From Mangrovibacter plantisponsor (lineage in GTDB: Bacteria > Pseudomonadota > Gammaproteobacteria > Enterobacterales > Enterobacteriaceae): 64,000 nt of DNA. Below are positions 24,206-36,289 of the stretch, piece by piece. The first letter of the stretch is position 1; each line of letters starts with the position of its first letter. The DNA lies in assembly GCF_003182475.1 (NCBI RefSeq), contig NZ_QGTS01000013.1, positions 82,026-146,025 of the forward strand, read 5' to 3'. Both the position numbers and the translations under genes were made by a program. Under the pieces are notes generated by a model, which ran no database searches, was not told the origin of the DNA, and worked only from the letters and a program-made list of their open reading frames with translations.

Positions 24206-24490
24206 AGAGAAAACGCCCTCCGCCAGACTATGAGGCCGTATTATCGCATATTTCTGTTTTTCGTGCATAAACAACTTAATAATTCAACAAAATAAAAACA
24301 TTGCGGTAACATTTTTTGCATTATATGTAGCAATTTAACCTGAAGTAAATATATAATGTGACTGTAATCACTGCCACTCACACCTTTTTGATATGGTTTG
24401 TATAATCTAAACGGTATTTGTCTGGTTCTATTAGCAGGCATATATTTTCAGGTGCAAAGACAACTTACCTGAAAAATACGGACCACTATT
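24206..24490 (+). promoter_or_regulatory. Divergent promoter region of the LysR gene and the decarboxylase operon
   Basis: CATTATAT (24319-24326) and ATATAATG (24351-24358) form an 8-bp inverted repeat with a 24-nt spacer, a possible LysR site. An extended -10, TTTGTATAAT, ends at 24406 and has no good -35 (TCACAC), which fits a promoter needing an activator. Confidence 0.45.
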
Positions 24491-25987
24491 ATGGCAAATG
24501 AGCTAAATAAAGATCAGAGCCAGACGCATGATCTTCGCTCCGCAATTGAATTACTCAAATCTACCCCCGGCGAATATGTCGAAACGAATGTAGAAGTCGA
24601 CCCTCGCGCCGAATTATCTGGTGTTTACCGCTACGTTGGTGCAGGTGGTACGTGCGAACGTCCTACCCGTAAAAACGGCCCGGTAATGATGTTCAACAAA
24701 ATTAAAGGGTTCGATGATATCAGTGTCATTATTGGCCTGAATGGTTCCCGTAAACGCGTTGGGCAGTTCCTTAACTGCGAACCAGAAAGACTGGGCCATC
24801 TGCTGAAAGATTCCGTGCAGAACCCTATCGCTCCAGTTGAAGTCAGTGCTGACAAAGCAGTGTGCCAGGAAGTTGTACACCTGGCGACAGATGCAAATTT
24901 CGATTTGCGTAAACTGCTGCCAGCTCCGACCAACACCGAAGAAGACGCTGGCCCTTACATCACTATGGGTCTGTGCTATGCATCTGATCCAGAAACCCAT
25001 GAATCAGATATCACGATTCATCGCCTGTGTGTTCAAAGCCGTGATGAGCTTTCAATGTGGCTCACTCCAGGCCGCCATATTGATGCATTCCGCATGAAAG
25101 CTGAAGAAGCGGGCAAACCACTGCCTATCTCCATCAGCATTGGTGTTGATCCGGCAATTGAAATTGCCGCCTGCTTCGAACCACCGACAACCCCACTTGG
25201 CTTTGACGAACTGAGTGTTGCCGGTGCATTGCGCGGCCACGCTGTTGAAATGGTGAAATGTAAAACCATCAATGAACGTGCAATTGCCCACGCAGAAATC
25301 GTTATTGAAGGCGAACTGCTGCCAAATGTACGTGTTCGTGAAGACCAGAACACCGACTCTGGCAAAGCGATGCCTGAATTCCCGGGTTATACCGGTGAAG
25401 CGAAAGAGGCACTGCCGGTTATCAAGGTGAAAGCCGTCACCCATCGCCACAACCCTATCTGGCGCACTACTGTAGGGCCAGGCGAAGAACATGTGAACAT
25501 GGCAGGTATTCCAACTGAAGCCAGTATTCTGGATATGGTAAACCGCGCGATGCCTGGTAAACTGTTGAATGTATTTGCACACTCTGCAGGTGGTGGCAAA
25601 TTACTGGCAGTTATGCAGTTTAAAAAATTCGCGCCAGTTGATGAAGGCCGCCAGCGTCAGGCTGCGCTGCTCGCATTCTCTGCATTCCCGGAACTGAAAC
25701 ACGTTATTCTGGTAGATGAAGATGTTGATATCTTTGACAGTGACGACGTGCTGTGGGCTATGCAGACTCGTTATCAGGGTGATGTAGATACCGTCTTTAT
25801 TCCTGGTGTACGCTGCCATCCTCTGGATCCGTCACAAACACCAGAATACAGCCCAAGCATTCTGCAAACGGGGATGTCCTGCAAGACTATCTATGACTGC
25901 ACAGTGCCGTTCCATCTGAAATCGCATTTTGAACGCTCGAAATTTAAAGAAGTGGATGTGAAACGCTTCCTGCCAGATTTCGAATAA
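24491..25987 (+). CDS. UbiD-family decarboxylase of the gallate/protocatechuate type (498 aa)
   Basis: The sequence follows the LpdC/AroY branch of UbiD enzymes closely: ELSGVYRYVGAGGTCERPTR, LLPAPTNTEEDAGPY, DITIHRLCVQ, VREDQNTDSGKAMPEFPGY, AGIPTEASI and ILVDEDVDIFDSDDVLWAM are all in place. These enzymes use prenylated FMN to remove CO2 from gallate (giving pyrogallol) or protocatechuate (giving catechol). The prFMN-making UbiX partner is the next gene. AGIPTEASILDMVNRAMPGK is more like the lactobacillal gallate decarboxylase, so gallate is the likelier substrate. No small LpdD-like subunit is seen. Confidence 0.85.
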   Translation: MANELNKDQSQTHDLRSAIELLKSTPGEYVETNVEVDPRAELSGVYRYVGAGGTCERPTRKNGPVMMFNKIKGFDDISVIIGLNGSRKRVGQFLNCEPERLGHLLKDSVQNPIAPVEVSADKAVCQEVVHLATDANFDLRKLLPAPTNTEEDAGPYITMGLCYASDPETHESDITIHRLCVQSRDELSMWLTPGRHIDAFRMKAEEAGKPLPISISIGVDPAIEIAACFEPPTTPLGFDELSVAGALRGHAVEMVKCKTINERAIAHAEIVIEGELLPNVRVREDQNTDSGKAMPEFPGYTGEAKEALPVIKVKAVTHRHNPIWRTTVGPGEEHVNMAGIPTEASILDMVNRAMPGKLLNVFAHSAGGGKLLAVMQFKKFAPVDEGRQRQAALLAFSAFPELKHVILVDEDVDIFDSDDVLWAMQTRYQGDVDTVFIPGVRCHPLDPSQTPEYSPSILQTGMSCKTIYDCTVPFHLKSHFERSKFKEVDVKRFLPDFE

Positions 25988-25998
25988 GGAGTTATTGA

Positions 25999-26583
25999 AT
26001 GACCACACAACGTATCATCATCGGGATCAGTGGCGCATCCGGTTTCCAGTATGGCGTAAAAGCCCTTGAGTTACTGCAAGGGAAAGGTCTTGAAGTGCAC
26101 CTGGTTGTCTCCAAAGGTGCAGAAAGGACCTGCGAACTGGAAACGGATTACGAACTGGACAAGGTGATGGCGCTGGCGGATGTTGTGCATCCCATCGGCA
26201 ACCTTGGGGCGTCAATATCCAGTGGTTCATTCAAAACCCTGGGTATGCTGGTTGCTCCCTGTTCTATGCGTTCCCTTGGGGCTATTGCTCACTGCCTGAC
26301 CGACAATCTACTCACTCGGGCAGCAGATGTGGTGTTAAAAGAGCGCCGTCGCCTTGTCCTGCTGGCCAGGGAAACTCCGCTCAACCTTGGGCACCTGCGT
26401 AATATGCAGGCAGTAACGGAAATGGGCGGGATTATTTTCCCGCCCGTCCCGGCGCTCTACCAGCGCCCGCAAACAACCGATGAAATTATCACTCACAGTG
26501 TGGCTCGAGCTCTGGATCTATTTGATCTGGACGTGAAAAATATTCCGCGCTGGGGTGAAGGTGATATGCATCATGCGAATTAA
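25999..26583 (+). CDS. UbiX-like flavin prenyltransferase, partner of the decarboxylase (194 aa)
   Basis: The N-terminal [21 protein letters not shown] is the flavoprotein signature of UbiX, followed by [27 protein letters not shown] and the late [12 protein letters not shown]. These enzymes attach a dimethylallyl group to FMN to make prFMN. The gene begins 11 bp after the decarboxylase with AAGGAG upstream, so it is a dedicated copy (LpdB type) for this operon rather than the ubiquinone-pathway ubiX. Confidence 0.9.
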   Translation: MTTQRIIIGISGASGFQYGVKALELLQGKGLEVHLVVSKGAERTCELETDYELDKVMALADVVHPIGNLGASISSGSFKTLGMLVAPCSMRSLGAIAHCLTDNLLTRAADVVLKERRRLVLLARETPLNLGHLRNMQAVTEMGGIIFPPVPALYQRPQTTDEIITHSVARALDLFDLDVKNIPRWGEGDMHHAN

Positions 26584-26632
26584 CCCTTTTTAAAACTCCC
26601 TCTCGGGTATAACACACTACAGGAACAAAAAA

Positions 26633-27349
26633 ATGTTAATCGGTCCTTATGTCAACGGCACTGCTGTCGTTGTCGGCGGTCTGTTGGGTGCGCTTGCTGG
26701 CCGTATGCTTCCGGAACGTGTCCGGACTGCTCTTCCTTTAACCTTCGGCCTCTGCTCTGTTGGGCTGGGTATTAAGCTGGTTATTGAAGTGAAATATATG
26801 CCCGCCGTAGTTCTGGCTATGGTCATTGGCGCAGTACTTGGTGAACTGTTCTATGTCGAAAAAGGCATTGGTAAGGCAGCTGGCCTGACCCGCGGTATCG
26901 TCAACCGCTTTTTACCCCCGGTTAAAGGACTAACCCACGAAGAATTTACTGAAAAATTTGTTGCCATTCTGGTGCTGTTTTGTGCCAGTGGCACAGGTAT
27001 CTTTGGTGCCATGCACGAAGGGATGACCGGTGACCCGTCTATCCTGTATATCAAAACGGTACTGGATCTGTTCACTTCAGCAATTTTCGCCACCATGCTG
27101 GGCTACGCGGTAATGACCATTGCTATTCCGCAGGTCATTCTTCAGGTTCTGCTGGCAATGCTGGCAGTCGTTATTTTACCAATGACTACACCAGACATGA
27201 TGGCTGACTTCTCCTGCGCTGGCGGCCTTATCATGATTGCGACAGGTTTGCGTATCTGCAATATCAAACTGTTTCCTGTGGCAAACATGCTACCGGGTCT
27301 CTTCCTGGTGATGCCGTTCTCCCACCTTTGGGCATCTTTAGTCGCATAA
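26633..27349 (+). CDS. DUF554 membrane protein, YqgA-like (238 aa)
   Basis: Six to seven hydrophobic helices and the start IGPYVNGTAVVVGGLLGALAG are typical of DUF554 (E. coli YqgA, similar length). The function of the family is not established. It follows the UbiX-type gene by 49 bp with AGGA before the ATG, so it is probably in the decarboxylase operon; a role in moving the aromatic acid or its product across the membrane is inference from position only. A hairpin lies just after the stop. Confidence 0.8.
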   Translation: MLIGPYVNGTAVVVGGLLGALAGRMLPERVRTALPLTFGLCSVGLGIKLVIEVKYMPAVVLAMVIGAVLGELFYVEKGIGKAAGLTRGIVNRFLPPVKGLTHEEFTEKFVAILVLFCASGTGIFGAMHEGMTGDPSILYIKTVLDLFTSAIFATMLGYAVMTIAIPQVILQVLLAMLAVVILPMTTPDMMADFSCAGGLIMIATGLRICNIKLFPVANMLPGLFLVMPFSHLWASLVA

Positions 27350-27356
27350 AACGTTA

Positions 27357-27385
27357 AGCATGGTTCGGGGTTTCCGGGCCATGCT
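27357..27385 (+). terminator. Likely terminator of the decarboxylase operon
   Basis: AGCATGG at 27357-27363 pairs with CCATGCT at 27379-27385 around a 15-nt loop and is followed by ATTTTCG. Confidence 0.5.
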
Positions 27386-27476
27386 ATTTTCGTCAGAATG
27401 CGGCAGACCACCCCGATTATTGCCCATCCGTTATACTTCACATTTCCAGATATCCCTGGCCTGATACGAGAGTTTT

Positions 27477-28043
27477 ATGATGCAACAAGAACATGTGGTG
27501 CTGCTCAATGCACAAGGCAAACCAGAAGGAATCCTGGAGAAATACGCCGCGCATCATGAGAACACTCCGCTTCACCTGGCTTTTTCTTGCTGGGTATTTA
27601 ATGCACAGGGGCAATATTTACTGACCCGCAGGGCATTAACCAAGAAGGCCTGGCCTGGCGTGTGGACTAATTCTGTTTGCGGTCACCCTCAATGGGAAGA
27701 AACACAGGAAGAGGCGATTCACCGCCGTTGCCAGTACGAAACAGGGGTGAATGTTGAAAACATAACCCCCGTCAGCCCACACTTTCGTTATTGCGAAACC
27801 GATGCCAACGGGATTATGGAAAACGAGATTTGCCCGGTATATGCGGCACTGGCCGTTAATGAAGTACAACCTCACCCTGAAGAAGTAATGGATTACCACT
27901 GGGTTCAGTTGAATGATGTCATCGCATCCGTGCGCCATACACCATGGGTATTTTCCCCCTGGATGGTACAACTTGTTTCCGATTCCAGTGCCATCAGTGC
28001 CCTGAACACTTTCGTGCAAAATATTACCAGATCTCAACGGTAA
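27477..28043 (+). CDS. idi: Isopentenyl-diphosphate isomerase, type I
   Basis: The Nudix-like core has the two hallmark motifs: TNSVCGHP with the catalytic cysteine and MENEICPVY with the catalytic glutamate. The length of 188 compares with 182 in E. coli Idi. It interconverts IPP and DMAPP. DMAPP-derived prenyl is what UbiX enzymes transfer, so its place next to the UbiX-type gene may be more than chance, although it has its own 5' gap of 127 bp. The start can be either of two adjacent ATGs (27477 or 27480); GAGAG lies upstream. Confidence 0.92.
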   Translation: MMQQEHVVLLNAQGKPEGILEKYAAHHENTPLHLAFSCWVFNAQGQYLLTRRALTKKAWPGVWTNSVCGHPQWEETQEEAIHRRCQYETGVNVENITPVSPHFRYCETDANGIMENEICPVYAALAVNEVQPHPEEVMDYHWVQLNDVIASVRHTPWVFSPWMVQLVSDSSAISALNTFVQNITRSQR

Positions 28044-28128
28044 AAATGCCGGGCAAACCACCCGGCTGTGCAATAACAGGTAGTAACACAGGCGGGTTTG
28101 GCCTGTTGTTAATCCGCAATACCACGTA

Positions 28129-29874
28129 TTACTTCCCCTGATGCGGCTGGTAAAAATCAGCCCCCCGCCAGTCAGTGTAGAATGGCAGAACCTGGCGTTT
28201 AACCGGCTTATAGCTGCTCCCATTGGTACGTTCACCCTGCCCGCTGTATACCGCCATTAACGGAAACGGGTACACAGGGCGTGATGCTGCACCTGCCGGA
28301 ATGGATTGCAGGCGAAAACGCGTTTTTCCATCCTGAACTGGTGGCATCATTGCTGCAGGTTTCGTTTTTCCTGCCCCGGCACCTTGCGGCTGGCCAAAGC
28401 TGTTCTCTGCTTTTGCCGGTGCCTGCCATGCCATTACAGCCTCTGGAGCCACACCATGTTCAACCCAGTTCATCATCGGTGTTAAGAAATCCACCAGTGA
28501 CGGGCCTTCACCACCAGAACAGTGATACACGCCAGGAAGTAAATACAAACGCTCGAATGCATCACGCTGTGTCACTCCCATTGCCCGACCAACAGCCTGG
28601 TGAAAGGCAATAGAATTGATGGGCGAAATATGAGGGTCAGCCAACCCATGCCAAATAATCAGTTTGCCACCAGCCTGTTTAAACGCGGCAAGGTTCGGGT
28701 TTGTCGCATCGTATAAGCTGTGTAACGCGCGCAGCTTATCAAACATGTTTGCATCAAACGTCATATCTTTAAGCGTGAAACTGGCTCCGGGATTTTTCAC
28801 AAAATTCATATAACGCAGTGAAGCCAGAGCAATACTACGACTCATTATCGGCCCATCTGCCGTCTGTGGCACAAAGACACCGGCCCATGCCAGCTCAGAC
28901 CCAGGCAGAACACTGCCAACAACCAGTTTTTGCCCGGTTTTCGGGTCAACCGGGCCTGAATAGAATCGTTTAACAGCCTCAACTTCTTTGGATGACAGGC
29001 AGTTTGCCTGAGGAGTATCGCTGCCAGGCGGGCATTGCAATACTGCGGGATTGAAATGGCAGGTCATCGGGTCTGAGAGCAGCCCGTCTTTTTGGCCATC
29101 CAGCGCATCACAGGCATTCAGAACCGCATTATGAATCAAGGGCAATCTGTCTGCGGTAATAATCGCTTTACCTTCTTTATCCGTATTGGAAACTGCCATC
29201 CAGGAATGGTACAGGGCATTCTGCACCTGGAAGTTCATTGCAGCCGCCCCGGCAATGATGCCATTAAAATCTCGCGGGAACCGCTGCGCCTCCATTAAGG
29301 CCTCACGCCCACCATCCGAACAGCCATTAAAGTAGGACCATTTTGCAGCTTGTGCATAATAATGCTGGATCAGGCTTTTAGATGTCACCACAGCCAGATG
29401 CTGAGCGCGCCAGGCAAAATCCTCGCGTTTTTGCTGCGAGTTACCAAAATCCACTTCTTCCATTGAGTGGCCCATATCCGTTGCAGCGAGAGCGAACCCG
29501 CCTTGCGCTAATGGGGCACACCCTGCAGCAGCACCAACATCCATCATGATGTTGCCGCACAAACCACCACAGCCTAATTGCATGTAGCGCCCGTTCCAGG
29601 TGGTCACCGGCAGAAGTGTTTTGATGGTTATGGATGGCATCAATTTACTACTGACCACACAGTAATTAACGGCGTTAATCGTTTCTTCTTTTGCCGAGCT
29701 GACCACACTGCCTTTGCCACCAATACCGGTCAAATCAACCTGCATAAGTGCTTCACACGCCTGTGCGGAAGGTACTGTAGCGATACCTGAATGCACAGAA
29801 ACTGGTTGGGCAAATACAGGAGAGATGAACAATGCCATCATGCCTGCCCATGCCAGTGCTATTAACATCCTCAT
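28129..29874 (-). CDS. Secreted tannase/feruloyl esterase-family protein (581 aa)
   Basis: The ATG at 29872-29874 gives a clear signal peptide (MRMLIALAWAGMMALFISPV, cleaved near FAQ). The catalytic serine is in GCSDGGRE (Ser186) with a cysteine directly before it, and the histidine in VYHCSGG with a cysteine directly after; this Cys-Ser/His-Cys pair is a hallmark of the tannase/feruloyl esterase family. The acid is probably the Asp of GLADPHISP. It would hydrolyse galloyl or feruloyl esters in the periplasm or outside the cell. With the gallate-type decarboxylase nearby, a tannase role is favoured. Confidence 0.85.
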   Translation of the reverse strand: MRMLIALAWAGMMALFISPVFAQPVSVHSGIATVPSAQACEALMQVDLTGIGGKGSVVSSAKEETINAVNYCVVSSKLMPSITIKTLLPVTTWNGRYMQLGCGGLCGNIMMDVGAAAGCAPLAQGGFALAATDMGHSMEEVDFGNSQQKREDFAWRAQHLAVVTSKSLIQHYYAQAAKWSYFNGCSDGGREALMEAQRFPRDFNGIIAGAAAMNFQVQNALYHSWMAVSNTDKEGKAIITADRLPLIHNAVLNACDALDGQKDGLLSDPMTCHFNPAVLQCPPGSDTPQANCLSSKEVEAVKRFYSGPVDPKTGQKLVVGSVLPGSELAWAGVFVPQTADGPIMSRSIALASLRYMNFVKNPGASFTLKDMTFDANMFDKLRALHSLYDATNPNLAAFKQAGGKLIIWHGLADPHISPINSIAFHQAVGRAMGVTQRDAFERLYLLPGVYHCSGGEGPSLVDFLTPMMNWVEHGVAPEAVMAWQAPAKAENSFGQPQGAGAGKTKPAAMMPPVQDGKTRFRLQSIPAGAASRPVYPFPLMAVYSGQGERTNGSSYKPVKRQVLPFYTDWRGADFYQPHQGK

Positions 29875-30036
29875 AGCGGTTAACCTTTTATGTGTTTTAA
29901 AGAGGTAATGAAATAAAACCTGGCAGGTTACGAGTGCACTGTCAGGGAATAAAGGACCAAAATTGAATAAATGCAACAATGGGAAATGCAGGCAAAATTA
30001 CTGCGCACTTAACACGCGCAGTAATTTAATCAGTTA

Positions 30037-30759
30037 TCAGCCAAGCATAATGCCGCCATCAACCGCCAGACGCTGGCCTGTCACAAAACCGTTTTCCATC
30101 AGGAAAATATAAGCGGCAGCCAGTTCATCCATTGTTGCCAGGCGTTTCAGTGGGATATTTTCTTCAAAATGAGCTTGTGTCCTGGCCAAATCATCTGCAG
30201 GTACATCGCGCCAGAATGGCGTGAGTGTCCATGTCGGTGCAACGGCATTTACCCGAACAGCAGGAGCCAGCTCCGCGGCTAACCCTTCAACTAAAGCGTT
30301 AATACCCAGGTTGCCAACGTAACTGGCACAGGCATGTTGTGCTCGCCCTCCGGTGCCTGATGTAAATACCATACTGCCACCGGTATTGAGGTGTGGCGCT
30401 GCCAGTTTACCGATGAGCACATTCGTCATAAATTTAGAATGTATAACGTGTTCTATGGTTTCCATTTCAGCCTCCATAAAACCGCCGCCCATAACATCGC
30501 CCACCATAGACACCAGGTGGTCAAACTTGCCTTGTTGACTAAAAAACGCAGTCAGAGCCTGGTGGTCATGGGCATCAACCTGGTGTAATGAAACGTCTGA
30601 ATGCAACAGAGAAAGCGTTTTTTTCGCATCGGCAAGGCGCCCAGGATTACGGCCAATTAGCATTAAATTAGCCCCTTTTTTGGCAGCCATTAACGCTACA
30701 TGCAGGCCAATACCAGAAGCACCACCAATAATTGCGACTGTTTTTCCTTCAAGGCTCAT
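30037..30759 (-). CDS. SDR-family oxidoreductase lacking the usual catalytic lysine (240 aa)
   Basis: The N-terminal GGASGIG nucleotide-binding motif, the VFTSGTGG serine region and the C-terminal GQRLAVDGGIML are standard for short-chain dehydrogenases. At the active site the tyrosine is followed by VGNL (SYVGNLGINALVEG), so the lysine of YxxxK is a leucine. Activity as a reductase is therefore uncertain. It overlaps the upstream GlcG-like gene by 4 bases (ATGA) and is coupled to it. Substrate unknown. Confidence 0.8.
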   Translation of the reverse strand: MSLEGKTVAIIGGASGIGLHVALMAAKKGANLMLIGRNPGRLADAKKTLSLLHSDVSLHQVDAHDHQALTAFFSQQGKFDHLVSMVGDVMGGGFMEAEMETIEHVIHSKFMTNVLIGKLAAPHLNTGGSMVFTSGTGGRAQHACASYVGNLGINALVEGLAAELAPAVRVNAVAPTWTLTPFWRDVPADDLARTQAHFEENIPLKRLATMDELAAAYIFLMENGFVTGQRLAVDGGIMLG

Positions 30760-31217
30760 TTTACCGCCTCCTCTACTGCCTGAGCCGCAGCATTGGCAAC
30801 ATAGCTGTCGTTTTCACCATGCGCACCACTGACCCCCACAGCACCAATCACAACGCCACCTACGATAACAGGAATACCACCTTCTAAAGGCGTAACACCC
30901 GGCGTACTCAAAAAACTGGGGTGCCCGTTATTAATGAAATCTTCAAATGCTTTAGAAGGCTCCCCTAATAGTGCAGCAGTTTTTGCTTTCTCACATGCCA
31001 CTTGTATGGTGACACCACTGGCACCATCCTGCTTTTCAAAAGCCAGTAACTGGCCTGCAGGATCTACCACAGCAACGCTGATTTTCCAGCCATGCGTCCG
31101 GGCAGATTGCTGGGCTGCGACAATTGCCTTTCTGGCGCCAGCAAGCGTAAGTGAAGGAGTACGATGAAACAGAGCAGATTCAGTTGGTTCAGACATAAAC
31201 GTTACCTGTGTTTTCAC
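30756..31217 (-). CDS. GlcG/HbpS-like (DUF336) protein (153 aa)
   Basis: The sequence has the DUF336 features: LTLAGARKAIVAAQQSARTH near the start, VAVVDPAGQLLAFEKQDGA, GGIPVIVGGVVIGAVGVSGA and a C-terminal AAQAVEEAV. Members include GlcG and the heme-binding HbpS; the function is mostly unknown and the fold is PduO-C-like. It heads the two-gene unit with the SDR gene. The ATG could also be a few codons downstream (MSEPTESALF). Confidence 0.8.
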   Translation of the reverse strand: MKTQVTFMSEPTESALFHRTPSLTLAGARKAIVAAQQSARTHGWKISVAVVDPAGQLLAFEKQDGASGVTIQVACEKAKTAALLGEPSKAFEDFINNGHPSFLSTPGVTPLEGGIPVIVGGVVIGAVGVSGAHGENDSYVANAAAQAVEEAVK

Positions 31218-31251
31218 AAACCCGATAGTGCTTGTTATTTATTAGATATAT

Positions 31252-33099
<1,848 letters not shown>

Positions 33100-33154
33100 T
33101 TACCGCCTGAAACCAGACAAAGGCTACGTAATGGCAGGAGGTTGTGTATAATAA

Positions 33155-33817
<663 letters not shown>

Positions 33818-33871
33818 ACCCGGATTCAGTATCATGCCCAGTCATTTCTTCACCTGTGGAGCACTTTAAAT

Positions 33872-34147
33872 ATGGCACGCGTAACTGTTCAGGACGCTGT
33901 AGAGAAAATTGGTAACCGTTTTGACCTGGTACTGGTCGCTGCGCGTCGCGCCCGCCAAATGCAGGCTGGTGGCAAAGATCCGCTGGTACCGGAAGAAAAC
34001 GATAAACCCACCGTTATCGCACTGCGTGAAATCGAAGAAGGTTTGATTAACAACCAGATCCTCGATGTGCGTGAACGCCAGGAACAGCAAGAGCAGGAAG
34101 CCGCTGAATTGCAGGCTGTTACCGCGATTGCTGAAGGTCGTCGTTAA
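33872..34147 (+). CDS. rpoZ: RNA polymerase omega subunit
   Basis: The 91-residue protein ([20 protein letters not shown]...) is nearly identical to E. coli omega over its full length. It assists assembly of the beta-prime subunit and takes part in the ppGpp response together with SpoT, encoded immediately downstream. Confidence 0.98.
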   Translation: MARVTVQDAVEKIGNRFDLVLVAARRARQMQAGGKDPLVPEENDKPTVIALREIEEGLINNQILDVRERQEQQEQEAAELQAVTAIAEGRR

Positions 34148-34165
34148 TAACTCTGTAGGCACCCC

Positions 34166-36283
34166 TTGTACCTGTTTGAAAGCCTTAATCAACTGATTCA
34201 ACATTACTTGCCTGAGGACCAAATTAAGCGCCTCAGGCAGGCATATCTTGTTGCGCGTGATGCTCACGAGGGGCAAACACGTTCAAGTGGTGAACCCTAT
34301 ATAACGCACCCTGTCGCTGTGGCTTGTATTCTGGCCGAAATGAAACTCGACCACGAAACACTCATGGCGGCACTGCTGCACGATGTTATCGAAGATACTC
34401 CGGCAACCTACCAGGATATGGAGCAGTTGTTTGGTAAAACTGTGGCCGAACTGGTCGAAGGGGTATCGAAACTCGATAAACTGAAGTTCCGCGATAAGAA
34501 AGAAGCGCAGGCTGAAAACTTTCGCAAAATGATCATGGCGATGGTGCAGGATATCCGCGTCATTCTGATCAAGCTCGCAGACCGTACCCATAATATGCGC
34601 ACGCTGGGCTCTTTGCGCCCGGATAAACGCCGCCGTATTGCACGGGAAACGCTGGAAATATACAGCCCGCTGGCTCACCGCTTAGGTATTCATCACCTAA
34701 AAACTGAGCTGGAAGAGTTAGGTTTCGAGGCGCTCTACCCTAACCGTTATCGGGTCATCAAAGAAGTGGTAAAAGCCGCTCGCGGTAACCGCAAAGAGAT
34801 GATCCAGAAAATCCTTTCTGAAATTGAAGGGCGGTTGCAAGAGGCAGGTATAGCCTGTCGCGTCAGTGGCAGGGAAAAACACCTTTATTCGATTTACTGC
34901 AAAATGGTGCTGAAAGAACAACGCTTTCATTCCATCATGGATATCTATGCTTTTCGCGTAATCGTTAAAGATGTGGACACCTGTTACCGTGTTTTGGGGC
35001 AGATGCACAGCCTGTATAAACCACGCCCAGGCCGGGTTAAAGACTACATTGCTATACCCAAAGCCAACGGATACCAGTCATTGCATACCTCAATGATTGG
35101 CCCCCATGGTGTACCCGTTGAAGTCCAGATTCGTACAGAAGATATGGACCAAATGGCGGAGATGGGGGTGGCTGCGCACTGGGCCTATAAAGGCCACGGT
35201 GAAAGCAGTACTACCGCGCAAATTCGGGCTCAGCGCTGGATGCAAAGCCTGCTCGAATTACAACAAAGTGCCGGTAACTCGTTTGAATTTATCGAAAGTG
35301 TAAAATCTGATCTGTTCCCGGATGAGATTTACGTTTTCACCCCGGAAGGGCGTATTGTTGAGCTCCCTGCCGGTGCCACACCCGTCGATTTTGCCTATGC
35401 GGTACACACAGATATTGGCCATGCCTGTGTCGGTGCCCGCGTAGACCGCCAGCCTTACCCGCTTTCCCAACCGCTTTCCAGTGGGCAAACCGTGGAAATC
35501 ATCACAGCACCGGGCGCTCGTCCTAATGCCGCATGGCTGAACTTTGTGGTCAGTTCGCGGGCGCGGGCTAAAATCCGCCAGGCGCTCAAGAACCTCAAGC
35601 GTGATGACTCAGTAAGCCTGGGCCGCCGCCTGTTAAGCCATGCATTAGGGGGCAGCCGTAAGCTTGCTGAGATCCCGGCAGAGAATCTGCAACGGGAACT
35701 GGAGCGCATGAAGCTTGGCTCTCTGGATGACCTGTTGGCAGAGATTGGCCTCGGTAATGCCATGAGTGTTGTGGTGGCAAAAAACCTGACTCATGGTGAA
35801 AACAGCGTACAGCAGCAAACAGCACCTGCGGAAAACCGTACTCACTTGCCAATAAAAGGTGCTGACGGTGTGATGGTGACGTTTGCAAAATGCTGCCGCC
35901 CAATTCCTGGCGACCCGATTCTTGCGCATGTCAGTCCTGGGAAAGGGCTGGTGATTCACCATGAATCCTGCCGTAACATCAAGGGCTACCAGAAAGAGCC
36001 AGAGAAATTCATGGCTGTTGAGTGGGATAAGGAAACCGAGCAAGAGTTTATCACCGAAATCAAGGTGGATATGTTCAACCACCAGGGTGCTCTGGCTAAC
36101 CTGACTGCTGCGATTAATGCTTCTGGTTCCAACATTCAAAGCCTGAATACAGAAGAGAAAGATGGGCGGGTATACAGTGCATTTATTCGCCTGACAGCCC
36201 GGGATCGCGTACATCTGGCCAACATTATGCGCAAAATCCGCGTAATGCCGGATGTCATTAAAGTTAACCGCAACAGAAATTAA
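34166..36283 (+). CDS. spoT: Bifunctional (p)ppGpp synthase/hydrolase SpoT
   Basis: Domains in order are the HD hydrolase (HPVAVACILAEM, LLHDVIEDT), the synthetase (MDIYAFRVIV, YIAIPKANGYQSLH), TGS (IYVFTPEGRIVELPAGATPVDFAYAVHTDIGH), and the C-terminal ACT (FNHQGALANLTAAI). Of 705 residues nearly all align with E. coli SpoT. The start is a TTG at 34166, giving MYLFESLNQ as in E. coli, where the same rare start is used. It hydrolyses and weakly makes (p)ppGpp. Confidence 0.97.
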   Translation: MYLFESLNQLIQHYLPEDQIKRLRQAYLVARDAHEGQTRSSGEPYITHPVAVACILAEMKLDHETLMAALLHDVIEDTPATYQDMEQLFGKTVAELVEGVSKLDKLKFRDKKEAQAENFRKMIMAMVQDIRVILIKLADRTHNMRTLGSLRPDKRRRIARETLEIYSPLAHRLGIHHLKTELEELGFEALYPNRYRVIKEVVKAARGNRKEMIQKILSEIEGRLQEAGIACRVSGREKHLYSIYCKMVLKEQRFHSIMDIYAFRVIVKDVDTCYRVLGQMHSLYKPRPGRVKDYIAIPKANGYQSLHTSMIGPHGVPVEVQIRTEDMDQMAEMGVAAHWAYKGHGESSTTAQIRAQRWMQSLLELQQSAGNSFEFIESVKSDLFPDEIYVFTPEGRIVELPAGATPVDFAYAVHTDIGHACVGARVDRQPYPLSQPLSSGQTVEIITAPGARPNAAWLNFVVSSRARAKIRQALKNLKRDDSVSLGRRLLSHALGGSRKLAEIPAENLQRELERMKLGSLDDLLAEIGLGNAMSVVVAKNLTHGENSVQQQTAPAENRTHLPIKGADGVMVTFAKCCRPIPGDPILAHVSPGKGLVIHHESCRNIKGYQKEPEKFMAVEWDKETEQEFITEIKVDMFNHQGALANLTAAINASGSNIQSLNTEEKDGRVYSAFIRLTARDRVHLANIMRKIRVMPDVIKVNRNRN

Positions 36284-36289
36284 GCGTTT

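Noticed and set aside
28047..28065. GCCGGGC/ACCCGGC hairpin after idi as a terminator
   Set aside because: The stem is fair but no T-run follows on either strand, so I do not list it as a terminator.
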